A stretch of 64,000 nucleotides of DNA from Fictibacillus fluitans (GTDB taxonomy: Bacteria; Bacillota; Bacilli; Bacillales; Fictibacillaceae): the NCBI RefSeq assembly GCF_030418125.1, contig NZ_JAUHTR010000018.1:1-64000 (forward strand), in the 5' to 3' direction. Shown here piece by piece: positions 33,521 through 43,401 of this stretch. Both the position numbers and the translations under genes were made by a program. Below the pieces are notes generated by a model that was not told the origin of the DNA, made no database searches, and saw nothing but the letters and a program-made list of their open reading frames with translations. The first letter of the stretch is position 1. Each line of letters starts with the position of its first letter.

Positions 33521-33595
33521 GGCCCGTTGGTCAAGCGGTTAAGACACCGCCCTTTCACGGCGGTAACACGGGTTCGAATCCCGTACGGGTCACCA
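33521..33595 (+). tRNA. tRNA-Glu (UUC)
   Basis: 75 nt; acceptor GGCCCGT/ACGGGTC, anticodon stem CCGCC/GGCGG around CTTTCAC (anticodon TTC), T loop GTTCGAATCC, encoded CCA. Confidence 0.98.
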
Positions 33596-33672
33596 AGTAT
33601 TTTCATGTTAGTTAGTGAAAATACCATGTTTTTTTCGATAGAAAAAAACACTTTAATATAGATTGTTTTACT

Positions 33673-33748
33673 GGACTCGTGGTGTAGCGGTTAACATGCC
33701 TGCCTGTCACGCAGGAGATCGCCGGTTCGATCCCGGTCGGGTCCGCCA
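33673..33748 (+). tRNA. tRNA-Asp (GUC)
   Basis: 76 nt; acceptor GGACTCG/CGGGTCC, anticodon stem CCTGC/GCAGG around CTGTCAC (anticodon GTC), T loop GTTCGATCCC, discriminator G and encoded CCA. Confidence 0.98.
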
Positions 33749-33766
33749 TTTTTTTACCATTCATAT

Positions 33767-33787
33767 ATATCATCGCGGGGTGGAGCA
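33767..33787 (+). pseudogene. Truncated 5' copy of tRNA-fMet with upstream flank
   Basis: ATATCATCGCGGGGTGGAGCA is repeated exactly at 33898-33918, where it leads into the intact tRNA-fMet. Only the first 14 nt of the tRNA are present here; then a 110-bp insert follows. Confidence 0.85.
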
Positions 33788-33897
33788 ACGAGCGTTACAG
33801 CACGATTAAGCTGCGAGTAAACTCGACGCATACACTTCAAGAAATCACTTGTAGAGGAAGAGTTCCTCAAACTTGGACACATCGTCCAAACACCTTC
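33788..33897 (+). repeat. tRNA-spacer insert, copy 1
   Basis: 110 bp beginning ACGAGC, with GCGAGT..ACTCGACG, then CACTTGTAGAGGAAGAG. It is alignable with 34021-34120 over about 75 bp. It contains perfect hairpins GAGGAA-GAG-TTCCTC and TTGGAC-ACATC-GTCCAA. Confidence 0.75.
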
Positions 33898-33904
33898 ATA
33901 TCAT

Positions 33905-33981
<77 letters not shown>

Positions 33982-33992
33982 ACCAATGTAAC

Positions 33993-34020
33993 ACTAAATT
34001 CTTGGCTCGATAGCTCAGTC
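33993..34020 (+). pseudogene. Truncated 5' copy of tRNA-Phe with upstream flank
   Basis: ACTAAATTC followed by TTGGCTCGATAGCTCAGTC is repeated at 34121-34147 (one base indel), where it continues into the complete tRNA-Phe. The copy stops in the D loop. Confidence 0.85.
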
Positions 34021-34120
34021 ACGAGCAATGCATCGTGAATAAGCAGCGAGTTGTCTCGACGGATTCACGTCGTCAGCTTCCACTAGTAGAGGAAGAGACA
34101 GGGAACCGACGGACAGTATT
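34021..34120 (+). repeat. tRNA-spacer insert, copy 2
   Basis: 100 bp beginning ACGAGC and sharing TAAGCNGCGAGT, CTCGACG and CTNGTAGAGGAAGAG with 33788-33897. Hairpins CGAG-TTGT-CTCG, CGAC..GTCG and CTTCC..GGAAG are visible. Confidence 0.75.
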
Positions 34121-34130
34121 ACTAAATTTT

Positions 34131-34206
<76 letters not shown>

Positions 34207-34264
34207 TTTTACTTACTTTACTTACTTGTAAAACAATTTACTATTCCTAAAACGATCATGACAC

Positions 34265-34299
34265 AAAAGGCATGCAGCTACCGTTCTGCATGCTTTTTT
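34265..34299 (+). terminator. Terminator of the tRNA cluster
   Basis: GCATGCAG and CTGCATGC arms around CTACCGTT, preceded by A run and followed by T run. Confidence 0.9.
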
Positions 34300-34383
34300 A
34301 CTACATTTTTTTAAGGGTTACACATGCAGCATGCATCGCCCATAGATTAGAAATAAGAAAAGACGCACAAAGGGGTGACGGGC

Positions 34384-34962
34384 ATGGAGACGCTGTATAT
34401 TGTGCTGTACGCAGTCGGCTGTTATTTCATCGGCAACATCATGACGGGGTATCTGGTGGCCAAGTGGTTAAAGGGGGTTGACCTTCGAAAGGAAGGCACC
34501 AGCAATATCGGCGCAAGGAATGCAGGGCGCGTGATTGGGCCATGGGGTTTCGTCTTAACGCTTGCGGGCGATCTGATCAAGGCCGCAGCCGCGGTGCAGC
34601 TCGCCGAATCATTCGGCTTCTCCCCTGCCCTTCAGCTGGTCTCCTTTTTTATGGTAATTGTGGGGCACTTGTGGCCTATCACCCTGAAGTTTCATGGCGG
34701 CAAAGGGGTCGCGTGCTTTATCGGAGGGATCCTTGTGTTTGACTGGCGGGTTGCCGCGGCTGCAGCGGTCCTGTTTCTCGTGCTGTTTGCCGTGCGCAGG
34801 AGCCTGACGGTAGCGGGACTCGGGACCTTTCTAGCCGTACCGGCCGTGCATTACGCGTTTCATCAGGTTCTTACCCTGGCTATTCTGCTCCTGATTATTT
34901 CAGTGCTGGTGGTGTACGTTCAAAAAGAGGATTTAGCCCTCCGACTGACGGGGAAATCATAA
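34384..34962 (+). CDS. PlsY-like glycerol-3-phosphate acyltransferase family protein
   Basis: 192-aa membrane protein of the PlsY family, which transfers acyl groups from acyl-phosphate to glycerol-3-phosphate. Family marks: the EGTSNIGARNAGRVIG loop (residues 37-52), a GHLWPITLKFHGGKGVA loop around 100-115 and five hydrophobic segments. Bacillaceae have a second, main PlsY elsewhere, so this is probably the paralogue; active role is inferred. ATG at 34384 follows AGGGGTGA; GTG 34375 is inside that site. Confidence 0.8.
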   Translation: METLYIVLYAVGCYFIGNIMTGYLVAKWLKGVDLRKEGTSNIGARNAGRVIGPWGFVLTLAGDLIKAAAAVQLAESFGFSPALQLVSFFMVIVGHLWPITLKFHGGKGVACFIGGILVFDWRVAAAAAVLFLVLFAVRRSLTVAGLGTFLAVPAVHYAFHQVLTLAILLLIISVLVVYVQKEDLALRLTGKS

Positions 34963-35134
34963 CCACGGTCCTCCTTTTAAAAAAAGAGGATTCTACCTTT
35001 TGACCTAGAAGTCTGACGTTATGGAGAATTTAGATAGTGTGGTAAAATAAAGGGTAGACATGCCAAAAATTATCCAATCCATTTATATATAGATACTAAA
35101 AATTAACGGTTTCCAAAAAAGGAGCGACTACCGG

Positions 35135-35839
35135 ATGGACAAAAAGATTCTTGTAGTAGATGACGAGAGGCCGATTGCAGATATTCTGCAGTTCAATCTG
35201 GAGAAAGAGGGTTTCCAGGTCACCTGTGCGTATGATGGTGTATCAGCAATCGAAAAGATAGAGAATGAGAAACCGGACATGATCCTTCTGGATATCATGC
35301 TTCCGATGAAGGACGGCATGGAAGTCTGCCGTGAAGTCCGAAAGAAGTACGATACACCCATTATCATGTTGACGGCGAAAGACTCGGAGATTGATAAGGT
35401 GCTTGGGCTTGAGCTTGGAGCAGACGATTATGTGACCAAGCCGTTCAGCACGCGAGAGCTGATTGCCCGTGTAAAGGCGAATCTGCGCCGCCACCAGCAG
35501 GAAACAGAGCGTGAAGTGGATGAGAACAACGAGATTGCCATCGGCTCGCTCACCATCCACCCTGATGCGTACCTGGTGACTAAGCGCGGGGAGTCCATTG
35601 AGCTGACACACCGGGAGTTTGAGCTTCTGTATTATTTGGCCAAGCACATTGGACAGGTAATGACACGTGAGCATCTGCTTCAAACCGTATGGGGGTACGA
35701 CTATTTTGGCGATGTCCGGACCGTGGATGTAACCGTCCGCCGTCTTCGTGAAAAAGTGGAAGACAACCCAAGCCATCCTCTCTGGATCATAACGAGACGC
35801 GGCGTGGGCTATTACTTACGAAACCCTGATCAGGAGTAG
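35135..35839 (+). CDS. walR: Two-component response regulator WalR
   Basis: WalR (YycF) is the essential OmpR-type regulator of cell-wall hydrolases. The 234-aa protein has a receiver domain (DDERPIADI acidic pocket, phospho-acceptor Asp in [16 protein letters not shown]) and a winged-helix effector domain with [15 protein letters not shown] and the terminal [26 protein letters not shown] precedes the ATG. It begins the walRKHIJ-htrA cluster. Confidence 0.97.
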   Translation: MDKKILVVDDERPIADILQFNLEKEGFQVTCAYDGVSAIEKIENEKPDMILLDIMLPMKDGMEVCREVRKKYDTPIIMLTAKDSEIDKVLGLELGADDYVTKPFSTRELIARVKANLRRHQQETEREVDENNEIAIGSLTIHPDAYLVTKRGESIELTHREFELLYYLAKHIGQVMTREHLLQTVWGYDYFGDVRTVDVTVRRLREKVEDNPSHPLWIITRRGVGYYLRNPDQE

Positions 35840-35843
35840 ACAA

Positions 35844-37688
35844 ATGGATAAGGTAGGCTTTTTCAGATCAATACACGTTAAATTTGTATTGATCTATGTT
35901 TTGCTCATTTTGATCGCCATGCAGGTGATCAGCGTTTACTTCATCAACAATCTCGAAGACAACTTAAAAGAAAACTACATCAGTGCGCTGCGAAACAATC
36001 TTGATTTCTTCGAGTTTAACGCGGAGCAGAAAATTATTGATGCCCAGCAGATGAAGGAAACGACGGAAGATGACAACAGTAATTTAATAACCGATATTGC
36101 CCAGCTGATCAATGAAACCAAGGATGAAAACATCAAATCTGTTTTGGTTTTGAACAAAGACGGAGTGGTCATTGGCAGCGACAACAAAAATCTGATCGGC
36201 CAGGTCACCACAAACAGCAAGATCAAGCTGGCGTTAAACGGTACTCAGGATCAATCCGAGATGTATGACCCGGCAACGAATCAGCGTGTCATTGTCTGGG
36301 CCAAGCCCATTATTGTAGGCAAGGACCAGCAGGTGGACAAGAACAAACAGGTGCTTGGCGCGATTTATGTTAAATCATCGATCGAAAGCGTGTATAAGCA
36401 GATCAGTGACATTAATAAAATCTTGACGACCGGTACCGTTATTGCCCTGGTAATAACCGCGATACTCGGTATTTTTCTTGCGCGCACGATCACACGCCCG
36501 ATGGCTGATATGCGAAAGCAGGCACTTGTGATGGCGCGGGGCGACTTTTCGAGGAAGGTACAGGTTTATGGCGATGATGAGATCGGACAGCTTTCCATGA
36601 CGTTCAATGACCTGACCCGGAAGCTGCAGGAAGCAACCGCCATTACCGAGAGCGAGAGGCGAAAGCTTCGTTCGGTCCTGACGTATATGACCGATGGCGT
36701 AATCGCCACCGACCGGGATGGCTGCATTATCCTCATGAACGACCGGGCGGAAGAAATGCTGAACATTTCCCGCCAGCATGCGCTCGGCAATTCCCTGCTG
36801 GAGCTGCTGAGGCTGAATGACCAGTATACATGGGACGAACTGTACAATGAATATGAGAGCATGCTGCTCGATTTCAGCACACAAAACGTTCATTACGTGC
36901 TGCGCGCCAATTTTTCCGTGATCCAAAAAGAAGGCGGTCCGGTAAACGGTCTGATCGCCGTTTTGCATGACGTAACCGAGCAGGAACAGATTGAAAATGA
37001 GCGCCGGGAGTTCGTGTTTAACGTATCCCATGAGCTTCGCACGCCATTGACCACCATGAGGAGTTATCTGGAGGCACTGGCTGAAGGGGCATGGCAGGAT
37101 GAGAACATCGCGCCGCGCTTTTTGGAGGTTACGCAAAATGAAACCGAGCGGATGATCCGCCTGGTTACAGACCTCTTGCAGCTTTCCAAAATGGACAGCA
37201 AGGATTACAAGTTTAATTTCGTCCAGACCGATCTTGTCCAGTTTATGCAGGACATCATCGACCGGTTTGAAATGCTGCAGCATGAGCACCTTCGCTTTAT
37301 CCGGAACCTGCCGGAGCGTAAGATTATGGTGCAGATCGATACCGACAAGATGACGCAGGTGGTTGATAACGTCATTTCGAATGCGATTAAATACTCGCCT
37401 GAAGGAGGCACCATCACGATTGCCGCCTCCCTTCACGGCCGAAAGATAAAAGTAAGCATTGCGGACCAGGGGGTCGGCATTCCGAAAAACAACGTGTCTA
37501 AAATCTTTGACCGGTTTTTCCGTGTAGACCGCGCCCGATCCAGAGATTTAGGGGGGACAGGCCTCGGCCTCGCGATTACCAAGGAAATTGTGCTCGCCCA
37601 CGGCGGGGACATCTGGGCCGAGAGTGAATGGGGCCAGGGAACGACGATCCATTTTACCCTTCCTTTAAAAAAGGTAAAGGGGGAGTAA
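35844..37688 (+). CDS. walK: Sensor histidine kinase WalK
   Basis: WalK (YycG) senses wall status and phosphorylates WalR. The 614-aa protein has TM1 (about 14-33), an extracytoplasmic Cache-like domain, TM2 (about 186-207), HAMP, PAS, and the kinase core with the phospho-acceptor histidine in NVSHELRTPLTTMRSY, N box NVISNAIKYSPEGG, G1 DQGVGIP and G2 GGTGLGLAI. It starts four bases after walR. Confidence 0.97.
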   Translation: MDKVGFFRSIHVKFVLIYVLLILIAMQVISVYFINNLEDNLKENYISALRNNLDFFEFNAEQKIIDAQQMKETTEDDNSNLITDIAQLINETKDENIKSVLVLNKDGVVIGSDNKNLIGQVTTNSKIKLALNGTQDQSEMYDPATNQRVIVWAKPIIVGKDQQVDKNKQVLGAIYVKSSIESVYKQISDINKILTTGTVIALVITAILGIFLARTITRPMADMRKQALVMARGDFSRKVQVYGDDEIGQLSMTFNDLTRKLQEATAITESERRKLRSVLTYMTDGVIATDRDGCIILMNDRAEEMLNISRQHALGNSLLELLRLNDQYTWDELYNEYESMLLDFSTQNVHYVLRANFSVIQKEGGPVNGLIAVLHDVTEQEQIENERREFVFNVSHELRTPLTTMRSYLEALAEGAWQDENIAPRFLEVTQNETERMIRLVTDLLQLSKMDSKDYKFNFVQTDLVQFMQDIIDRFEMLQHEHLRFIRNLPERKIMVQIDTDKMTQVVDNVISNAIKYSPEGGTITIAASLHGRKIKVSIADQGVGIPKNNVSKIFDRFFRVDRARSRDLGGTGLGLAITKEIVLAHGGDIWAESEWGQGTTIHFTLPLKKVKGE

Positions 37689-37691
37689 CCA

Positions 37692-39080
37692 ATGCCGTGG
37701 AAAAAAATCTACAACGCTATTAAATTTACCGTGAAGTCGGTCTATAAGAATTTTGAAGTGATCAAGTCGATTGTGCTTGTGTTCCTCATTGCGCTGAGCC
37801 TTGTTCTCACCTGGAGCCTTTGGACGTTGAAGCCCAATTATACCGCCATTGAGGACACCCGGACCGTGAAAAAAGAAGAAGTGACCGATACGAAAAAAGT
37901 GACGGATGTGATCCGCCCGAGCCAGGTCATTTTTTACGACAAAAACTCGTACCGGGGAATGCCGGCCAACGATAAATTTATCTCGCGCATCAACCAGATG
38001 CTGGATAACACGAAGTTCTTTGATACAAAAACCCGCCCGTTTAACGGAGTGGATGATCAATTGAAGCAAAAGGAATACATCGAAGTCGTCTATCCGACAG
38101 ACATGACATCGGATATTTACAGCCAGATTTTCAACATGGCTTCATCCGGAGGTTCCTTTGCCATTCCTTCAGCGGACCGGGTTATTTTTTACAAAAAAGA
38201 TACCAATGAGGTGGAAGCCCACATCATCTCCTATTCTCAGAGAAAGATGATTACGGCAAGCACCACCTTCCCGTTTGATTCGCTGAAAAACATCATTAAC
38301 GATGCGAAAAGCGGGGTATTGGAATATGAACCGTTTAATGTGGAAAGCGGAACGGATGAAGGAGCACAGGTGGCCCGCCGTTTCTATTTCCCTAAGCAAA
38401 GCTTCACGCTTAATTCCTACAGCTATTTGACCCGTACGGTGAATGAAGATACCATCGACCGGTACAAAAATGCGCTGTTTCCGGATCCAAGCACGGTGAA
38501 AAGCGGAAATACGGGAGACTATTTTACCGATGAAAACTCGGCGCTCGATATTAACCGCGCGACCAACCGCATCAAATATACGAACTTCGCCCAGGAACCT
38601 GATGAGGACATTAACCAGCAGACGAGAAGCCCGCTGTTTAACAGTGTGGACTTCATCAACAACCATGCCGGCTGGGGAAATCCTTACTATTTCTATAATC
38701 TGGATCCTTCAAGCGGTTCTGTTGAATTTCTTCCTTTTGTGCGGGGCATCCCGATCATTGGAAGCGGTATGGAGGTGCGGCTGGACTGGACCAACAACCA
38801 GCTGAACGAGTATCAGCGTTCCATGGTTGAGCTTGTGCTCGATGATAATTCATTCAAGCCAAGAGAGGTCCGGCTCCAGGGTGCAGAACAGATCAAGGCG
38901 GCATTGAAAGAGTATGATATGTCCCTTGTGAACAAACTGACCGTCGGATATGAGATGGCCCATGAGAAGGGCCAGGACAACGTATATATTCTTAAGCCTG
39001 CGTGGTTTATGAACTATGGCCCCAATCATGACTGGCAGCGATTATTCCGGGACAGCCGGAAGCCAGGGGGTGATAACTGA
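37692..39080 (+). CDS. walH: Two-component system regulator WalH (YycH)
   Basis: WalH is a membrane-anchored extracytoplasmic protein that inhibits WalK together with WalI in B. subtilis. The 462-aa protein has one N-terminal membrane helix (about 25-47, IVLVFLIALSLVLTWSLW) and a large outer domain. It overlaps walI by one base (TGATG), showing tight coupling. Confidence 0.92.
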   Translation: MPWKKIYNAIKFTVKSVYKNFEVIKSIVLVFLIALSLVLTWSLWTLKPNYTAIEDTRTVKKEEVTDTKKVTDVIRPSQVIFYDKNSYRGMPANDKFISRINQMLDNTKFFDTKTRPFNGVDDQLKQKEYIEVVYPTDMTSDIYSQIFNMASSGGSFAIPSADRVIFYKKDTNEVEAHIISYSQRKMITASTTFPFDSLKNIINDAKSGVLEYEPFNVESGTDEGAQVARRFYFPKQSFTLNSYSYLTRTVNEDTIDRYKNALFPDPSTVKSGNTGDYFTDENSALDINRATNRIKYTNFAQEPDEDINQQTRSPLFNSVDFINNHAGWGNPYYFYNLDPSSGSVEFLPFVRGIPIIGSGMEVRLDWTNNQLNEYQRSMVELVLDDNSFKPREVRLQGAEQIKAALKEYDMSLVNKLTVGYEMAHEKGQDNVYILKPAWFMNYGPNHDWQRLFRDSRKPGGDN

Positions 39081-39880
39081 TGGATTGGAAAAAAACAAAA
39101 ACGATCTTTATCTTAACGTTCTTGATCTTGAACATCTTCCTCGGCTATCAGCTGTCACAGAAACTGGCGAAAAGCAAACTGGATACCATCTTCAACCCGA
39201 CGCTTGAAAAGCAGCTTGAAGACAACAACATTAAATACAAAAGCAGTCTTCCCAAGAGCTATGATGAGAAGCAGACCTTGATCAGCGGACAGCGGGCGCC
39301 GTTCTCGGAAAATGAGATCAAGTCCAAGACAAGCAAGCTGAACAAGAACAGCACGGATACCACGCTTATTTTTGAATTGAAGAAGCCGCTGGAGCTGGAT
39401 AAAGACGACCTGACCAGCGATGTGAGCCAATATTTGAAGGATAACGTGTACCGCGGCAACGAATACCAGTTTTATAAGAAAGATACAAAGAATCGTAAAA
39501 TCTGGTTTACCCAGGTTTACCAGGGCAAGCCGATCTTCTTTAATACCGAAGATGATTCAAGCCGTCCTAGCGGAATGGTGATGTTTGAATGGAATGAAAA
39601 AGGCAACCTGACCGGTTACACCCAAACCTTTATCTCCGTCTACCGTCAGGGCACAAAGCAGGAAATCATACCGCCAATGAAGGCCATCGAAAAGCTCTAC
39701 AGAAACAACTATTTGTCGATCGGCGACAAAATTCAAAAGATTGTCCTTGGATACTATAGTCTGGCAAACGTGGAGAATGTGCAGGTATATGCACCAACAT
39801 GGTCCATTGAAACCCAAAATGGCCATTACTTTGTCAATGCCACAGACAGTTCAGTACAGGAAGTGGACAAAGGACAATAG
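39080..39880 (+). CDS. walI: Two-component system regulator WalI (YycI)
   Basis: WalI, 266 aa, pairs with WalH to regulate WalK. One N-terminal membrane helix ([19 protein letters not shown]) and an outer YycI domain; the end reads [24 protein letters not shown]. Start ATG shares a base with the walH stop. Confidence 0.92.
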   Translation: MDWKKTKTIFILTFLILNIFLGYQLSQKLAKSKLDTIFNPTLEKQLEDNNIKYKSSLPKSYDEKQTLISGQRAPFSENEIKSKTSKLNKNSTDTTLIFELKKPLELDKDDLTSDVSQYLKDNVYRGNEYQFYKKDTKNRKIWFTQVYQGKPIFFNTEDDSSRPSGMVMFEWNEKGNLTGYTQTFISVYRQGTKQEIIPPMKAIEKLYRNNYLSIGDKIQKIVLGYYSLANVENVQVYAPTWSIETQNGHYFVNATDSSVQEVDKGQ

Positions 39881-39894
39881 AAAGGACTATACCC

Positions 39895-40692
39895 ATGAGT
39901 TTGCAATTTAGCGTGCTGGCAAGCGGCAGTACAGGAAATGCGATATATGTGGAAACCGGAAAATCCCGTCTCCTTGTGGATGCCGGCTTGAGCGCAAAGC
40001 AAATGAAACTCTTGTTTGAGAAGGCGAGCTGCTGCGAGCTGGACAAGCTTGACGGTATTCTCGTAACCCATGAGCACAGCGACCATATAAAAGGGCTTGG
40101 CGTTCTGGCAAGAAAGTATAAATTGCCCGTCTATGCCAACGCCAAAACGTGGAAGGCAATGAACGGACTGATCGGTGAAGTCGATTCGGAACAGAAGTTT
40201 GAATTTGAAATGGAAACCGTGAAGACGTTCGGGGATCTTGAGGTCGAATCCTTTGGCGTTTCCCATGACGCAGCAGAGCCAATGTTCTACGTCTTCCATC
40301 ACGAAGGAAAGAAACTGACGCTCATGACCGACACCGGCTATGTCAGCGACCGCATGAAGGGCATCACCAAGCACAGTGACGCCTTTGTCATGGAGTCGAA
40401 CCATGACATCAACATGCTCATGATGGGCCGCTATCCGTGGAACATCAAGCGAAGAATTCTGGGCGATCACGGACATATCTCCAATGAGGACTGCGGTTAT
40501 GCTCTTACCGATTTGATCGGCGACCAGACAAAGCGCATTTATCTCGCTCACTTGAGCAAGGACAATAACATGAAGGACATTGCCCACCTCGCTGTGAAGC
40601 AAACCTTAGAGAGCAAGGGATTTGTTATTGGTGAAGATCTTAAGCTTCAGCATACAGATGCCACAGAGCCGACTGAACTTGTATTAGTTTAG
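39895..40692 (+). CDS. walJ: Metallo-beta-lactamase family exonuclease WalJ (YycJ)
   Basis: WalJ (YycJ) is an MBL-fold protein, reported as a 5'-3' exonuclease linked to replication and wall coordination. The 265-aa protein carries [12 protein letters not shown] (HxHxDH), [20 protein letters not shown] and [11 protein letters not shown] metal and active-site motifs. The transcript terminator begins within its last codons. Confidence 0.93.
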   Translation: MSLQFSVLASGSTGNAIYVETGKSRLLVDAGLSAKQMKLLFEKASCCELDKLDGILVTHEHSDHIKGLGVLARKYKLPVYANAKTWKAMNGLIGEVDSEQKFEFEMETVKTFGDLEVESFGVSHDAAEPMFYVFHHEGKKLTLMTDTGYVSDRMKGITKHSDAFVMESNHDINMLMMGRYPWNIKRRILGDHGHISNEDCGYALTDLIGDQTKRIYLAHLSKDNNMKDIAHLAVKQTLESKGFVIGEDLKLQHTDATEPTELVLV

Positions 40693-40702
40693 TCGGCTTT
40701 TC
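40667..40702 (+). terminator. Terminator overlapping the 3' end of walJ
   Basis: AGCCGACT (40667-40674) pairs with AGTCGGCT (40691-40698), followed by TTTTC. Confidence 0.75.
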
Positions 40703-40852
40703 TCTGTTTAAACTGGGTTTTTTAAGGCAATAACATAAGTGTGGAAAAGTGTGAAAAATTACCCATATTTTTTATGCCGTGGTGCTAATTTTTTATAATT
40801 AAATTACAACAAAGCATTTATAATATTTACGAAAGGAACGGTGAAGCAGGAA

Positions 40853-42064
40853 ATGGGCTATTACGATGACGATTATGAATCCGGTCCCAAAAGGCAAAAA
40901 GGAAACCGCGGCGGGTTTTTGCTGGCTGCCCTTGTGGGTGCCATTCTTGGCGGACTGCTAATCTTATTTTCAATCCCGGCTCTCGGGGGCATGGGGCTGC
41001 TGCCTGAGAATTACTCCAGTTCCAATAACAACAATGGCGGAGTACAAGATTCAGGCATTACGAAAAACGTGAAGGTCAATGTCACCAATAATGTGACAGA
41101 TGCCGTCTCGAAAACAAGAGATGCCGTAGTTGAAGTCCTGAACATCCAGCAGGGCCAATTCTGGAACCAGGGCGGGCAGCAGCAGGCTGCCGGTTCAGGC
41201 TCTGGCGTTATTTATAAAAAAGCAGGAGGCAAAGCTTACATCGTCACCAACAACCACGTGGTGAAGGATGCCTCCCGCCTCGAAGTCACACTGAGCAACG
41301 GAACAAAGCTTAAAGGAACACTCCGCGGAACCGATCCACTGATGGACCTTGCGGTGGTTGAAGTGGACGGAAGCAAAGTGAAGGACGTGGCGCAATTCGG
41401 TTCTTCCAGCTCATTGAAACCGGGTGAACCGGCGATTGCGATCGGTAACCCGCTCGGAACGTTCCCAGGCTCTGTCACACAGGGTGTTGTATCCAGTGCC
41501 GACCGCACCATGCCGGTGGATATTGATGAAGACGGCAACCCGGACTGGCAGGCGGAAGTCATTCAGACCGATGCAGCGATCAACCCTGGTAACAGCGGCG
41601 GCGCGCTCATCAACGTTGCAGGACAGGTGATCGGCATTAACTCCAGCAAGATCGCTCAGGAGGAAGTCGAAGGAATCGGATTTGCGATCCCTGCCGACAC
41701 CGCCAAGCCGATCATTAACGACCTTGAGAAGTTTGGTGAAGTGAAGCGTCCGTTCCTTGGTGTAGGACCGATTCCGCTATCTCAGGTCAGCAGCTATCAC
41801 CGCCAAACCACATTGAAGCTGCCATCAAGCGTTAATTCAGGAGTCGTGGTGATGGATGTTTCACCATTATCACCAGCGGACCGAGCAGGCATTAAAGAAA
41901 TGGATGTTATCACAGAGTTTGACGGCAAGAAGATCGGATCACCGCTTGAGCTGCGTAAAGTACTGTATAAGAAAAAGGTAGGAGACAAACTGGATATCAC
42001 CTACTACAGCAAAGGCAAAAAGAAAAACGTTACCGTGAAACTCGCACAGCAAAAATCCTCATAA
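40853..42064 (+). CDS. htrC: HtrA-like serine protease (HtrC/YyxA)
   Basis: Membrane-anchored trypsin-like protease for envelope quality control, 403 aa. Order: short basic/acidic cytoplasmic tail MGYYDDDYESG, one membrane helix (about 23-46), a low-complexity Asn-rich linker, protease domain with His in VTNNHVV, Asp in DLAVVEV and Ser in NPGNSGGALIN, then one PDZ domain. I start at ATG 40853 with GGTGA eight bases upstream; GTG 40841 is an alternative. Part of the wal locus as in other Bacillaceae. Confidence 0.93.
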   Translation: MGYYDDDYESGPKRQKGNRGGFLLAALVGAILGGLLILFSIPALGGMGLLPENYSSSNNNNGGVQDSGITKNVKVNVTNNVTDAVSKTRDAVVEVLNIQQGQFWNQGGQQQAAGSGSGVIYKKAGGKAYIVTNNHVVKDASRLEVTLSNGTKLKGTLRGTDPLMDLAVVEVDGSKVKDVAQFGSSSSLKPGEPAIAIGNPLGTFPGSVTQGVVSSADRTMPVDIDEDGNPDWQAEVIQTDAAINPGNSGGALINVAGQVIGINSSKIAQEEVEGIGFAIPADTAKPIINDLEKFGEVKRPFLGVGPIPLSQVSSYHRQTTLKLPSSVNSGVVVMDVSPLSPADRAGIKEMDVITEFDGKKIGSPLELRKVLYKKKVGDKLDITYYSKGKKKNVTVKLAQQKSS

Positions 42065-42066
42065 GA

Positions 42067-42100
42067 AAATCAGGAGAGCTTTCTCCTGATTTTTTTTGTC
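42067..42100 (+). terminator. Terminator of the wal locus
   Basis: AATCAGGAGA, short loop, TTCTCCTGATT and eight T. Confidence 0.9.
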
Positions 42101-42165
42101 GAATAACGAAGGTGTACATTGTGTTAAACTATCAGAAGAGTATCTTGTGGATAAGGAGAATCATT

Positions 42166-42330
42166 TTGAAAAAATACTGCTGTGATGAACATGTGGATAT
42201 CGGAATCGACGAATTGATCGACGAACTGGAAATTTATCCGAACCTGGAGTTATTAACAGAAAAAGAAAAGTTATCAACAATCTGTACATATTGCGATAAA
42301 ACAGCCATATATAAAGTATCGAACGAGTGA
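42166..42330 (+). CDS. CxxH/CxxC small protein
   Basis: 54-aa protein starting MKKYCCDEHVDIGIDEL with CxxH (CDEH) near the N-terminus and CTYC near the C-terminus, a probable zinc site. It belongs to the conserved CxxH/CxxC family often found before rlmH. Start is TTG 42166, seven bases after AAGGAGA; the longer frame from 42112 has no ribosome site. Confidence 0.88.
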   Translation: MKKYCCDEHVDIGIDELIDELEIYPNLELLTEKEKLSTICTYCDKTAIYKVSNE

Positions 42331-42342
42331 TCCTATACTAAA

Positions 42343-42385
42343 TGTGGATAGATTTTGTGCATATGTGGATAACTTTTGTGGATAA
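42343..42385. promoter_or_regulatory. DnaA-box cluster upstream of rlmH
   Basis: Perfect boxes at 42364-42372 and 42377-42385 and a one-mismatch box at 42343-42351, all in the same direction; another perfect box is at 42146-42154. In B. subtilis a DnaA-binding region lies next to yydA (rlmH), as I recall, so this is probably conserved. Confidence 0.75.
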
Positions 42386-42411
42386 GTTGTTTATAAAAGG
42401 AGTTATACCCT

Positions 42412-42891
42412 GTGAATATCTTAGTTGTAACGGTTGGCAAACTGAAAGAAAAGTATTTAAAAATGGGAATTGAGGAATATGTGAAGCGGCTCGGACCGTA
42501 CGCAAAAATCGACATTGTCGAAGTACCAGATGAAAAAGCACCCGAAAACCTTAGTGATCAGGAAATGCAGCTCGTCAAAAAAGCGGAAGGCGACCGCCTC
42601 CTGGCCAAAATCCCGCAGGACGCCCACGTCATCGCCATGGCGATTGAAGGCAAACTGATTTCATCAGAGGATTTGGCAAAAAACCTCGACCAGCTCGCCA
42701 CCTACGGCAAAAGCAAAGTGGCCTTCGTCATCGGCGGATCCCTGGGACTGAGTGATGAAGTAATGAAGCGGGCGAATGAGAAGATTTCCTTCGGAAGGAT
42801 CACCTATCCCCATCAACTGATGAAGCTGGTGCTGGTGGAGCAGATTTACCGGGCGTTTCGGATAAATCGGGGGGAGCCGTATCATAAGTAG
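42412..42891 (+). CDS. rlmH: 23S rRNA (pseudouridine1915-N3)-methyltransferase RlmH
   Basis: SPOUT-class methyltransferase acting on the 70S ribosome. The 159-aa protein begins [27 protein letters not shown] and has the trefoil-knot part [14 protein letters not shown] with the terminal [20 protein letters not shown] start after AAAGGAGTTATACC. The homologous position also hosts the orfX SCC attachment site in staphylococci; here nothing is inserted. Confidence 0.96.
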   Translation: MNILVVTVGKLKEKYLKMGIEEYVKRLGPYAKIDIVEVPDEKAPENLSDQEMQLVKKAEGDRLLAKIPQDAHVIAMAIEGKLISSEDLAKNLDQLATYGKSKVAFVIGGSLGLSDEVMKRANEKISFGRITYPHQLMKLVLVEQIYRAFRINRGEPYHK

Positions 42892-43074
42892 CAGGCCTGG
42901 CTGGCCTCTTCTTTTTACTCTTCCTTCGTACCAAAACCCTATCGATCTTCCCATAGTATTCATAACACGGACGTTTTCAATAAAAAAAGATGAAACTTTT
43001 TTGAGTCTTATCCGTTTATGCAGTAAAGAACAAAGAGTAAAGAGCCAAAATTGTATTAGATGGGGAGAAAAAAA

Positions 43075-43353
43075 GTGGGTTCTATCATTTTACAAGCAGG
43101 ACAATACATTTACGATATTTTTTACTGGTTGATGATCATATTCATTATCGGTTCCTGGTTCCCTCAATTTCATGCAACAAGGATGGGCATGTGGATTGGT
43201 AATCTAGTGGAACCTTACTTTGGGTTATTTCGGCGCTTTATCCCACCGATTGGAGTCATTGATATATCGGTACTCATCGCCTTAATTGCTTATCGATACT
43301 TAGGGGGATTTGCTTTGGCTGGTCTAGGCCAGGTTGTGGGCATGTTTTCATAA
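43075..43353 (+). CDS. YggT family membrane protein
   Basis: 92-aa YggT-family protein with two membrane helices (about 8-30 and 63-88) and the conserved GSWFPQ and FRRFIPPIGVIDISVLIA. GTG 43075 is chosen because GGGGAG lies seven bases upstream; ATG 43060 lacks a site. Related proteins act in cell division or osmotic response; role here unknown. Confidence 0.8.
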   Translation: MGSIILQAGQYIYDIFYWLMIIFIIGSWFPQFHATRMGMWIGNLVEPYFGLFRRFIPPIGVIDISVLIALIAYRYLGGFALAGLGQVVGMFS

Positions 43354-43361
43354 ATGCATGA

Positions 43362-43393
43362 AAAAAAGAGCTGTTCTGCAGCTCTTTTTTCTT
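43362..43393 (+). terminator. Terminator of the YggT gene
   Basis: AAAGAGCTG, loop TTCTG, CAGCTCTTT followed by T run. Confidence 0.9.
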
Positions 43394-43401
43394 TAGTTTC
43401 T

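Noticed and set aside
34207-34260. ACTTACTTTACTTACTT as a fourth 21-bp array
   Set aside because: Short tetranucleotide-like repeat with no 21-bp period.
36375-37436. 353-codon frame antisense to walK
   Set aside because: Shadow of a highly conserved gene; no start signal.
42166-42900. SCC-like integration at rlmH
   Set aside because: The rlmH end is intact and no recombinase gene or direct repeat follows; the accessory genes begin only past the YggT gene.
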